Shown here: one piece after another, positions 21,952-33,829 of the stretch | Layout of the letters: the number at the start of each line of letters is the position of its first letter | Numbering within the stretch: the first letter of the stretch is position 1 | Origin: Zhengitettix transpicula | Lineage: Eukaryota; Arthropoda; Insecta; Orthoptera; Tetrigidae | NCBI GenBank assembly: GCA_037074705.1 | Contig: CM073591.1 | Span: 91,609,532-91,673,531 of the forward strand | DNA length: 64,000 bases | Direction of reading: 5' to 3' | Translations under genes and position numbers: made by a program | Notes under the pieces: generated by a model | The model's input: the letters and a program-made list of their open reading frames with translations, nothing else | Told to the model about the DNA's origin: nothing | The model's database searches: none

Positions 21952-24900
21952 CTGAAATCACAAACAACACACGTTACGACCGTCACATTACTTAACGCTA
22001 ATAGTTCGGTGCGCTCCACAAGTGGGGCAGCAGAGGAGACTGTACCGCGACCGGTTCTTGCCTATCAAGGTCGAGACGGCTTTCGCTGCCGCTACAAAAC
22101 GCAGCACTTTCCAAACTTTCATCACTGAGCGGTACGCGCTACCGCCTACAAAGACGCTATCAACTAAATAGCCACTCCAAGTCTAACGTCTATGAGGACG
22201 CATTTAGCGTCGTTTAAATATATATACTATTGCTTACAATAAGGGTTAAGATTAAAATACTTCTGATCTTTAAGCTACATAACAAGGTCATATATGATTA
22301 AAAGGATATACCTAGTAAGTCAGCCATAGTGGACACTGGAATTAAACAGGAGTCGCTTTTGTACGGATCCGGGGCTGAAAACCATTTACATGGACACCGA
22401 CGTCATTCAGCAAAAATAAATAGTTGGCATGCCGATAAATCAACCTTTAAAACTAATTGTATAGAGTGTAAAGAAGCTTTGATGCAACCTGAAGTCAAGG
22501 TACGACCTTGCAGGTCAGACCAATTAATTGCAAACAATACAGAGGAGGGTCTAATTTCACATGAAAGTTTGCCTCAAAATTATTGGCAGTCATATAGTCC
22601 TGAACAGACAATTATGCTCAATACTCAAGTGTTCTGACTTAGAATATGTTCTATTCAATATTTATAACCCAAAATAAAATTGGAAGCACTGGATTAAATT
22701 TACAAAGTTTTTCTCAATGATAAAACTTAATAAAAATCAGGAACAATACTTGGGAGGAAGTCATGATAACAAAATGAAGGTCAGAAGAACTTTTTTGAGC
22801 AACCTATGCTATACACATCTGAATGCTCTGCTGAAGACAGGCCGTTGTTAGTCATTCTCTATAATAACAGACAGCTTCCCTACGTATTATAATATACGAC
22901 CCGTGATAACTTTTTTGGGATCCTCAAAGTTCAGCGCAAGACTAATTTAACTCTTCCACGACTAAGGTACTGGGTGCAAAAACTCTGCTAACTTGCGTAG
23001 AAAGACTAATTAAAATCAGAAAGCCGCCGTATACAACACTTCAGCCGTGTAAGAATTAGAAAACGATTGCAGACTGTCAAAAACGTGGTTACGCAACTCT
23101 TATCTGCGGAACTTTCCAAGCCGGCCGGACATTTCCCTGGCCGCGCTGACCACTTTCTCTGCACTCTCAGTTTCCTCTCCTGGCCAACTGACACATATCA
23201 GCACGCGCACTCTCGGTTTCGGGAGAACGCATATCTCCGGCGCTAGGAAAGGAGAAAGGTTATCTTAAGATGCACAGTACAAACATCCAGAAAACCAAAA
23301 CACCAAACGTTGTAACTGATTTCGTTACCCCTACACTTGCGCATGCGTACAGCACGCCATTGAATACAGTGCAATTACCTAAGACAACTATTTCTACCAT
23401 AATTCAGGTGTAACTATAAAACTATCATAGTGCCCAAGGAATTGGTTATAAGCTGCCAACGATTTAACAATTTTTGTAAGACACTTCGGAATCGCAGGCC
23501 ACAAATGTCCCGCTACTATTTGGCTTGTGATCATCACCCTCAACGAAGTTGTACGTACGTCGATATATGTCCAAAAACTCAAGCTCAAATTTACTGAGAG
23601 GTAATAATATGGCATTTAACAATGACTTCTATGTAGACATACATTAGAGCATTCTTTCAGAAAGCCAAATAAGTCAGCATGAAAAACTTACGAGACAAAC
23701 TCCAGAACATTTTTTAAAAATAATACGTTAAATATAGATAATAAATTAAAATTAGACGAGATTCGGTTGCAAAGCTTACCGATAATTTGTGCTTCCTATG
23801 CGAACAAAGTCAATTTTCACACAAGCCAAATAATTACGTGTTTAACAAAATGGACAGTCCTACATAACGTGGCCGCTCAGTAAACAATTGAACGTCTTTA
23901 TCAAATAACGCCTCTGAAGTTATATAAATTAAGAAATTCAACGACGAAGCCGACAAAGAGCGTGAAAATTAAACAAAGACGTTTCACTCGGGGACTTTCA
24001 CGTGGCCTTGAGAGTCCGACACACATCAGCACCTATGTGTGCGAGAGGAATTTACATAGAAACGGCCTTCGTTCGCAAATGTCAACGCCTCCCCTCCCTA
24101 CAAAGATCTAGCTTCTCCGGATGCGAGAGCTTTCGACGTCAGGTCCGCAGCAGCCCAAAATACAGTATCTGCACAATTCCAATGCCCGTTCGTGTCGTAT
24201 ACGTTGCTAAGAAATATTAATTCGTACAAGCACCCTTAAGATTGTCGCTTTAATAACTTTACCAGAGGGAGAGGTTACACAAAAGTGGCCGACTGGCTGA
24301 GGATCAAGGTTAGTGGGATTACGGCGGCCAAGGTCACGATATGCGTCAAAATTTAAATTCATGGCTCGAAATTGAGAAACTCTCACATGAGTAAAATAAA
24401 TTAGACCAACTCTAACCGAACTGTAAGATATAATATCCAGAAACCAACCCTTAAGTATTTTTCCTTGAAAACAACCGCCCCCACGTCTACACTCGTTTCA
24501 ATCAATTTTACAACCGAGCATCATCAGAGGACTACCATCGCTTGCAAAGCGATGTACAGAACGATTAAAGAAACAAAAGGACCGTTTAACCAATAAACAA
24601 AATTTCTCACAAAAATTGTTTACTTAGGAAGGGCGAGAATAAGTATAGGAATGACTGCCACCTGTGGATGACTGCGACACCAAGCAGCGCGGCACACGTG
24701 GCAACGGCGCGGACCCAAACGTCTGGCAACGCCGTAGTGACAAAGTACGCGAGCACAGAACAGATAGAGGCGCTACGGGCCTTTAGCACGTCCTCTTACG
24801 AGAACACTACGCACGTAAACAACCATTTCGTCACGTTCTCAGCATAATACGAGTTGGAGAAAAGGGAGAAAATACTGATTGAGACAACTGAACGTTGAAA

Positions 24901-26429
24901 CTAATTGCAGCAATCGGGAGTTGGTAGGATGCGATTTCTGTAACCGCGCGCTGAGGTACGGAGAAATTGAGGAAACCCACCGCAAACAATAAGGCAGACT
25001 CGGGCCGGAGAAAGTCGGGCCCCGTCTCCATGACGCCTCAACAGCCCCTCCCTCACAGCCTCGTCAACATCTCGGGGAAGCTATTCAACAACTGAAGGGA
25101 ATTGCCGTCAACTCTACTAAATCGCATGGAAAGTAATAAGAAAAACATCAAACTAAGAATTATATGCAAGAAAACTACAGTCGCGATGAATAATCACAAA
25201 TGAAATCCGGATCAAGAGTTCAGCTACTTTACAAAGTAAACGAAAGTGAAGTGTAGGCCGAAGCTTTGTTCCAAACAAAAAAGTGTGCTGCGAGCGTGAC
25301 GACCCATTGCCGGAGAAATTACCACGATGCAACCGCGGTTTTTCTTCAGGCATGCGTGACCTTGGTAAAATTGCGCGCCACTAGGCGTTTCACGAGGTAT
25401 ACCACTAAAACTAGCTTAACGCAGATCTGGCCCAGTACGAAAACTTTACAGAGCACAGAGGAAGGCCGTCATCAATATCAAAGTGTCTTAAAGCATCCAT
25501 CATTATAAAAGTTATGATCGCTCGGACAGCACTTCTGAATAGCAATAACGCGAATTCGAACAGACATCGGGATAGCAGTTACGAGAAAACTAACGATATC
25601 GGAGGGAAATAATATTAAGCGTCGTCCTACAGTAAAACCGCCACCTGTGCTAAGCACCTGCTACCCCACTTCAAAACATTCCCAGCGCGGTTGCCAAGCT
25701 TGCGTAAACAAATGCGCGACTGCAGCAACCTGTTGCACCCCTGTCACGATCATATCACTGTTCCAGCATCCCTCCCAGCGCAAGCCTCCACGCTTAAAGC
25801 ATTTAAATATTACCCGTGCACGGGAACTTCCAGTAGTCTCAGAGTACCAGAATGTTAAAGTCACTCAAATTGCAATGTATCGCGATATGCTAAACTAATC
25901 CTGATCCCGGTGCCAAATTAATTTCAGTTCGACTACAGCGATGTTAGAGTCGCTGTGAAGCGACAAGGTTGGGCACATTACAGACTTTCTAGCAAGCAGT
26001 TCGAGAAAGTGCGCCGCGGATGATCTGGGACAGCACTTTCCCGCCCTCCGAACACGCACAAATACGCCAGCAAAGATTCGTCAACTCAGCGACGAAACAG
26101 TCGCGAACACGAAGAAACAGCGACGCTTCAACCTTAGAAGCAGCACCGGCGCAGACATCAACGTTACGAGTAAGAACGCGGAAATGCAATAGTCGTGAAA
26201 ATCAACTAACCTCTGTTGTACTCCAAGGACTGTTCAAATCATTTAAGTGTTATACCATTTGAAAATAAAGTTTTTAGTGGTGACAAAACTAACATGTCCA
26301 GAAATACGAAGAAAAGGACTTCTTACAAATAGTTTTACTCAATATAGAAACGATTCAAATCGATCTCTAATGAGAAAGGTTTCTTCTCTATATCTACGCT
26401 ACGTTTCGCTTACCATTCGTACAACTCAC
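21952..26429 (-). other. Tis11 intron 1 (4478 bp)
   Basis: Bounded by GTGAGT at the exon 1 side and a pyrimidine-leaning TTTCAG at the exon 2 side. A single long intron after a tiny first coding exon is usual for this family. I see no recognisable transposon copy inside. A plus-strand open frame at 22329-22637 is discussed as a finding. The interval has more mixed base composition than the AT-rich flanks and could hold enhancers; I cannot identify specific ones. Confidence 0.8.
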
Positions 26430-26483
26430 CTTGTACAAATCCGAGAAGTCGTAGACTGTTGAATTCATCACTGCTGTCGACAT
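26430..26483 (-). CDS. Tis11: Tis11/ZFP36-family gene, coding exon 1
   Basis: First coding exon, 18 codons, reading MSTAVMNSTVYDFSDLYK. It starts at an ATG with A at -3 and ends at a consensus donor (AAG then GTGAGT, intron from 26429). The exon ends in phase 0 and exon 2 begins in phase 0 with GHG before its first Met, so the two join in frame. ZFP36-family genes in animals typically have a very short first coding exon of about this size, ending in a small hydrophobic/acidic motif before the intron. The matching YDFSDLYK end is therefore good evidence that this is the true N-terminus. The exon is too short for ORF calling and would be missed by a single-ORF model, which would start at Met22 of the full protein. 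The splice join is inferred, not shown by a transcript. Confidence 0.85.
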
Positions 26484-26830
26484 ATTTGCGAGCAATAATA
26501 AAAACAAATGACAGCCCACACAACTATAACACGCCTGTCCCGTTAAACTTTTCAGCTACAAGCGCACTACTATTGACATGCCACAGAAACAATTCACCAC
26601 CACGACTACTCGGGCGCTCCGTATAATGCAGCCCCTGACTTGCAGGCACAGCGGATGACTTCGTGTCTTGCCAGCGACGCGACTCACCGCGGACTGAAAT
26701 TTGAATTGCCGGATGCTTGTAGTACTCGGGCGCGCTCTCCTGCGCATGCGTCGCGCCAGCCAATGGCGACGCTGGACGCGCCAGGGGCGGCGCATCTGAC
26801 GTCAGCGATGCAGCAGACAACAGTCAAGGC
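26484..26830 (-). promoter_or_regulatory. Tis11 5'UTR and promoter-like GC-rich block
   Basis: Directly upstream of the exon 1 ATG. Visible sites: a perfect palindromic CRE (TGACGTCA, 26797-26804), a GC box (GGGGCGG, 26784-26790), CCAAT (26760-26764, plus strand), an NRF1-like TGCGCATGCG (26741-26750), and an arthropod initiator-like TCAGTC on the minus strand (26692-26697). No TATA box is seen at the expected distance from that initiator. CpG density is much higher than in the rest of the window. A CRE fits the immediate-early, signal-inducible regulation known for ZFP36 genes. The transcription start is inferred; if it is near 26695, the 5'UTR is about 210 nt. Confidence 0.6.
26556..26579 (-). 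promoter_or_regulatory. Possible upstream ORF in Tis11 5'UTR
   Basis: An ATG followed by six codons and TAG (MSIVVRL), ending 72 nt before the main start. It lies inside the leader only if transcription starts upstream, for example at the initiator-like site near 26695. It could reduce translation of the main frame. It is short enough to be chance. Confidence 0.35.
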
Positions 26831-29065
26831 CTCTCTAAACTCTCTTATTATATTTAGTCAAGCATTACTACATACTTGGAATATGGCCATAAGTGCTTAC
26901 ATACTCCCGAAGCGGTAATTAAAAATCAACTTTTTCTCTCCACCAGTACAATCCCAAGAATACCGTGGTATTTTACGTCATCGTGAACCTAGATTACACT
27001 GCTCATTTTCAGAGGAGACAAATTTGTATACATGATTCACACACATCTATCCAACGAAAATATAGCGTGCCAAAGTACAAAACTGTTAAACTCTGTGTAT
27101 AGTACTAATAATAGAATGACTATTTAGAGAATGAAAGCTATACTGGTATTGAATTTACGGTTTCTCTGGAATCACACACGAACAGTCGTTTCAAAAACCA
27201 CATTACGGTTCGAGAGTTCCGCTATAGTCATCACGAAAGTTTTTATTCATATTAACACTTTGTTCATTATTGAAGATTTAAGAAATACCCAAAACCCCAA
27301 CACACATCACCCGCTTTCGTGATGTATTAAAGGGAAACAAAATTTCACAAGAATTTTTTATTCAGCATTTGAAGAATATCTGCATATTTATCAACCTAAA
27401 GACTAATTAAATTCTAGGTTTATCACAATCATAAAACCATTCATTTCAATATCACTGTTAAAATAACCATTATATATGTAGCAAACATATAATCGATTAG
27501 ATAATAAATAAAAGCATTTGAAGTTTGTTGACAATTAATGAGCAGAGATTTTATTTGGTATGTATTCCTTCGTATGTAAAAATAAAATCAAAGATGGAAG
27601 AAACGCCGGTTTCAGTAATAAGAAGTGATTTCGAACACCTCTACGAATACAGACATTAAAATTCCTCAAAGAAAAATAATCTTGTGTTCCTGACATTCGG
27701 AAGTAATTTTATTTTATTTCCTTTGCTGTAACTAATTTATGAGTGGCAAAATTCCACAACACAAATCCCAGTCCAATTTAATTTTACCGCTGTGTTTCTT
27801 TAAGACATACTTTGAAATGACACAATGACATGTTTTATTTTGGTGTCGGAGGCAGCCTTGATCTCTGGCTCCCGCCCCGCAGAGCTACCGCACGCCTCGC
27901 CTCTCGCGGAGAAAGTTCTGGTAGCGAAACTCATGGCCACATACCGAGTACGAGTACACACAATAAGAGAAATGCTACACACGTGACCTTTACACTCAAA
28001 ATAATGCGGGGTTTATGAGCTAAAGAAATCTCGTTCATCATTTAAATAGATGAGCCGTCACTTACACTATGCAATTTCCAGGGCCCAGACTTACAATTCC
28101 GCTTTTTCGGAATGAGTCTATGTATAACAAACTATTTAAATAAATGATGTGACGTAAATACTTTTTGTTACTTTCTTTTATACAACATTAACGTACATTT
28201 ATATTTTACAGTTAAACTTAGCTGGTTATCATGATACAATATCTGTCACACCAGTGGTCATTATTTAAATAACTGACATACCCAGACACAAATTAGATAA
28301 CGAAATGCGTGGAAATAAGCTCCTAAATTCCCGTCATTCAAGCTGTAATCATTACAGTCTGTACAATATTTTTGGAGACTTGATTAATTTTCTGAATTGC
28401 AAAAACCAAATTTTGTTATTTCAGGATACAATTCAGGAGTAATGCATTTTCAAAACCTGGAAGGAGAAACGGTGTTTACGGTATACAAACATCATAAGAA
28501 TAACAACCACTTCTGGTTCATCAAAAAATATGCAAAATTAGTGAGAGATAAGTGTCGAATTGATTATTTCTTCTGTGTAATAGAATGTTGGGATAAATAA
28601 ATACACGTGCATGACTGGGAATTAGCTAGCCACCCCAGTTACGATAAATGACGTCATCTCAGTCTAAAGTTGCAAATTACTACATTAATGGCTAATACGT
28701 AATTCATGTTACGACGACTGAATACTTTTGAAAATATTTGAACTTGGTGAAAACGACGAGTTTTTCCGCTTAAAATAGACGCAAAAATTATGATAAAAAG
28801 TATTTATAACTCTTGCAGAATCCAAGAATCTGAACATATTGAAGCAAACTAAGTGGGGCGTGGTTAAGAATAGAGAATGTTAAATGTGTCAGCTTGAGGA
28901 ACCTGAATATAAAAGTATTCTGAGTTGAATATGTATTGTTGCAAGAGTTTGAATATAATCTGTATATACATAATATTTTAAAGTTTACATTTTATATATT
29001 GTTATTTATTTATTTATCATTTTCCATTGATTTATTTACCCGAATATAATAATAAAGTAATACGC
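26831..29065. other. Unassigned region upstream of Tis11
   Basis: A GC-richer patch at 27840-27960 stands out from AT-rich flanks, with open frames on both strands but no domain. It may be regulatory; I see no direct evidence. The rest holds nothing I recognise. Confidence 0.35.
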
Positions 29066-29385
29066 TGTTAATAACAAAGAAGAAGGTGTAGACAGGCTAT
29101 GTGTTGGGTAATCCACATAGTGACATCTTTCCTCTTATAGCAAAGGAAAGGGACTGAAAGGGGGGATGCGGAAGGTAGCCAAGGGTATATAGGACCACCG
29201 GGCTTTGGTTTAAGGATCCTACCCGACAATTCGCCTAAAAGTGATGCAGGGAAAACCCTAGAACAACCAGTATCAGGTAGGTTGAGCATTTGGTACTTTT
29301 CCCACGCCATTCCTATTGCGGGAGAGGGGTTTCCTGTGGGGTCGCAGATTTCCCTTCTCCGTGCCTTGACCAACTATTCAAATAG
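29066..29385 (-). mobile_element. Tailed retroposon, reverse 5'-truncated copy
   Basis: Minus orientation: begins near TGGTCAAGGCACGGAGAAGG and ends ...CCACATAGCCTGTCTACACC plus TTCTTCTTTG. It belongs with the GTCTACACC-ending subfamily. Confidence 0.75.
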
Positions 29386-30130
29386 GAACAGCGGACAAAG
29401 TTCGAGATTTTAGTTCACAATCACAGCTATACTGCGAGAGATAAAAATATTGTATGTTTATCAGCATGCCGACGTGGCGGTTTCTCATTGGTGCTTGGTT
29501 ACTGACGTGTAGGTTCGTGGAGTCACTTTCCGGTACTCTCGTATTTCCAACACATCGGATTAACCTACCTTGAAATCAGATAACGGAAGTAACTTTATTT
29601 ACTGCATAAATAAATTTAAACGCGACGCAATGATGCGTTCCTGACGCGTCACGTTCCGATAATTTACGCTACAATTTAACTAACGGCGAAGTAATCAGTT
29701 CCACTTGCAAACCGAACACGATCATGAAGCCTGTGTCTTATACGCGACTACAGGAAATATTGTTCTGAACGGTGGGCGTCACAACACGCAAAAAAGCGAG
29801 ATATTTGTTTTGCGCAGAGTTGGACCGCGTCCAAGTTGTTATCGTCGCCAGGGGTTACGATTCTACTGTTGATGTTATTGCTATCTAAGCAAGCTGTTGC
29901 AACCCGCAAAAAGATTTATTTCTTATGTACGAACATTGCACTTTATTCGAAATATCTGGCCTAAACATCAAGAGGCTCTAAAAACCCACATTAATTGTTG
30001 AAACACGATAACTGCTGTTATACACGAAAGGGTAACCGTCAACCTAAACAGTAACACATTTCTCACCGTTTCAAAAATATAACTTAAAAGATTTGTGGTC
30101 CATTGTTTCTACTAAATATCGTCGATAAAA
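29386..30130. other. Unassigned spacer
   Basis: Nothing recognised. Confidence 0.35.
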
Positions 30131-30450
30131 TTTCTTTTTTTAAAAAAAGGGTTATCCTCGTGATGGCTATGCCCCTCGAAAAGCATAATAAGGGAGTTTG
30201 AAAGGTGCGAACCAGGACCCCAGGATTTAGTTTTTATGGAACCTCTACCCTGCAGTTCGCGTAAGTCATGCCGGAGTTAACCCATACAAAAACCTGTATT
30301 AGGTAGGTCGGGCTCTTGGTACTTGTTCCACGCCCTTCCGATAACGGGAGTGGGGTTTCCTGTGGGGACGCATTATTACCTTCTCGTCTACGAGTTTAGG
30401 AGGCAGCTGGCCGACTATTCCAACAGGAATAGCGAACAATTCTTACCGTA
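30131..30450 (-). mobile_element. Tailed retroposon, reverse diverged copy
   Basis: Minus orientation from about 30450 (TAAGAATTGTTCGCTATTCC) to a poly(A) tail written as T/A runs at 30131-30148. More diverged than the other copies, so probably older. Confidence 0.7.
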
Positions 30451-33400
30451 ATTTCATTTCCATAATTGACTGATCGCCTAAGTCGTTCGACTTACTCGGT
30501 TTGAAACATAGATTTTGTCTAAAAAAAACCAGAAAAAATATATTAATGAACGATGTTTTTCTGCCAATATTATTGGAGTGATACTTTGAAAATCGTGGTA
30601 AGGAATAACGTAAGGAGCGTAATGTCACGGAAATATGAATCAAAAACCTCCATATCAACGGCGTGTAGTTTTAAAACATATATTACTTATTATTTTCACT
30701 GTCAAATATCAATTGTAAACTAAAAACTCGAACTCCCGTGAAATATTTAGCAACTATAAGCACATTACTTCAATTTTAGATTGGGATGAAGCCTTGGGCA
30801 CTATTGAATAAATAAAACATATATACTTTAAAAGAATAAAATTTTGATTTTTAATGTGAATCCAGATAGATTTTATTAATTAATTGGATTCGAACTTATG
30901 CATATATATTTTCCACTTAAATTAGCTACAAATATTTATATTTCTGAATTATTTGGTCTACAAATTTCCTATTATCAATCTTCCTGGCCCATGGCGTTGT
31001 ATTATTTTCCGATTGCTCTGTGGCCATTTGGTTATTCCATGCACACAATGTGAGAATCTGTTAGTCACTGATGAGTGAAAGTTCCAGTTCGACGGCCGGT
31101 GTGGAAAGTTAACCCTGAATCCGTTGTCGCTGCTCTTGAAGTCCTATGCTCCTTGCATCCTAGAGGCGTGAGTACAGGAAGCATAGTCGAGGCGAGGCCG
31201 AGCACAAGGACTACCCATGTGTTCTCTCTACTGGTTAGTTTTGAGGCCAAATTTCGCCTACATACTTAACATTGAAGTTTAGCCAGAGGGAAGGCAAACT
31301 CGAACCGTTCATTCACTGTTCTCTGATAGAAACAAATCGAAGCCTCAAATACCACCAATCTCCTTTTATAAGTTTTAGTTGTGACTAATCGTTAACGTAT
31401 ATTGTTACATTGGTTGGAATAATGGCATCACCGTAATTCTATATAAATATATACTACACAGATCCAAGGTCAATGTGAATTCATCGAATACTACTATTTT
31501 CTTTTGCGTATATACTCAATAAGTTTCTGATAATAAATGTTGACAATTTTTTTTTCAAACCATTTCTTCTCTCTATTTAATTTGTAACGAAATTACGAAT
31601 CTTTGGAACGGAATTATTATTTGGTATCTTCAATGGTGGTACCATGGAAGACATTAGAACCTTCTCATTCCAGGTAAATTAATCAGTTTTATTTGTTTTA
31701 TTATTAATGTCCGTTAAATACATTGTCAATTTATTTTCAATAAATTGTTCCTGTAGCAGTCAGATGTCCTCTGAACTGGCGTTAATTTTTTATTTCTACT
31801 TTTGCTAACGTATTATTGCAATATCTTGTTCCCGCCACTGTTTACATCCTGTTAAAAATAATTCAATAAAAGTTACAGGTATTGTATATAATTGACCGCC
31901 TTTTCCATAATTTGATGTCGATTTTTTTCCACACATGACAGTCACTAACTGATTTAACTCGCGAAAAACTACATCGGAAGCGAAGCAAGACACTTGTGAA
32001 ACCTTCCGCTCTAAGTATACGGACAATTTATCATAAATTTTCCCAAACATACAAGTTTGTTTTTATGCATGTTCTCACTAAACTTGGTGTTACAGTAGTA
32101 AACAAATGTGATATACCAAAATGAAAAGCAGACACGAACCCCAAAGCTAAAGATTTTTCACTGAGAAAACTATTAAAATTTAAACAACGGGAAAAAATCG
32201 AGAAAAGTTTTCTAACAGTTACTACCAAATAGTAATTCGCAAAATATATAAAGAAATATATAAAATACACCGCTCGAGATAAGTAATAAATAATTTTTTT
32301 CTTCTTTGAGTTTTTATATTTCTAACCCTTCACGAATTTTGCGCTGATCACTTAATGAGATATTTACAGCTTGATAATTTTACTGTTCAAGCGTTAGTGA
32401 TTCGGGCTGATGCTGATTTTGATGGATGCTTTTTTTTTATATTAAGGATCCACCAATGAGAATATCAGAACTTTAAACGGTCATGTTGGCAGCATTGCTT
32501 GTTGGCGCTTTGCTGTAACAGGTACGCTAATTAATATTTGGTAAATAAAAATGTAGTGACGCACGAGTAAACAAAGAGTGGAAATCATAAAATAATGTTA
32601 TTAAAATCCGTCTTCGGTGCGTCAGACGTTTCACATTATATCACTGAGTATTCAGAAATCCATTTATTTTCGCCTCTGGACAGGCAAACACGGTCCCAAG
32701 GTCTCCGAATATATTGCGTCTTTGGCCACAAATAATGTACTTAACTTTGGAAGACGTTTATTCCTATGTACTATCCCGTCTCCCAACCTTCGGGCACGAA
32801 CCAGTTTAAGAGAATGTTTACTCACAAGACTAGATTTGTTCAGCGAGATGAATTTTTACAGTTCGTAGTAATTAATTGGTCTCAGTTCTAGTTTTCTAGT
32901 TCTATTAACATACTGGATGTTTATTTGTCCGCTTTAAACGGGTCTGAAAAATGGCGATATGTTATACTACTGCAAGGTATCCGACCTTTGAGTCCACTCT
33001 ATACAGCACAAGCTGGGAAACCTGCAACTGATCTGAAGGGCGTACTTGACCAACAGCAAAGTGACTTCCTGAGGAACTGTTTATACGGAAGTAGGCAGAA
33101 AGGTCTCTCTCTATCGCCAGTCACTCGCCCTACTTTTCTACATTTTACTTCAATTGATGATAAATGAGGCAGTTAATACCAGAGTGGGAATTTCTGAACC
33201 TATTTGAGATAAAGGGATTTTTAGTTTTTGCTACACATTTATGTCAACGTCTACCCTAAAATTATTTCTGCTGCCATTTCTTGAGCGTTCAATAAACTAC
33301 ACTCAGACCACTCTGACATTGAGATGATGGACGCAGACTTCCCTAAACCCGAGTTACATAGTTTTTACCAAAAATGTGGGATAGCCTATTCTGGTATTAA

Positions 33401-33718
33401 CCGCCTCAAATGTGCTTAAGAGTACTGGCCTTATCTCGCGTAAACTCGATTTAAAATCTGCCTTCATGTGTCGAAATAGTCAGCAAAATGTAAGTCTTCC
33501 TTACGAGAATTATGCATTACTTGATGCAAGTTTCAAAATTTAAATAGTTCATATTAAAATATATAGTACAACATGGAGTAAGCCATATATTTTTATTTAG
33601 TCCAGAACAAGACGTCATTTGTCCGAGTCTTAATGCATTCCCAGAAAGGACGGATCATACAAAGAATCCCTTTATTAATATATACAACAGAAAAGAATGT
33701 ATTTGACAACTTATTATT
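30451..33718. other. Unassigned spacer
   Basis: AT-rich. A GC-richer patch at 31065-31269 is open on both strands, and 32925-33167 has an 80-codon plus frame; neither has a recognisable domain. Confidence 0.35.
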
Positions 33719-33829
33719 TGATGGCTCGACAGTCTACTGAGGACGAGCACCAACATTCATAGCGAGATTCGAACCAGGGACCTCTGTGATACTAGGCAAT
33801 GACGCTGACCACTGCACCACAGCAGGTCG
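33719..33829 (-). mobile_element. tRNA-derived SINE, short copy
   Basis: Minus strand: tRNA-like head with an A-box-like TGGTGCAGTGGTCA and B-box GGTTCGAATCT (33765-33775), then directly the family 3' end (CTGTCGAGCCATCAA). The roughly 120 bp middle part present in the copies at 38737 and 52655 is missing. Confidence 0.75.

Noticed and set aside
24270..24335. GGCCGACTGGCTGAGGATCA looked like a class II tRNA D-arm.
   Set aside because: No matching acceptor stem or B-box follows.
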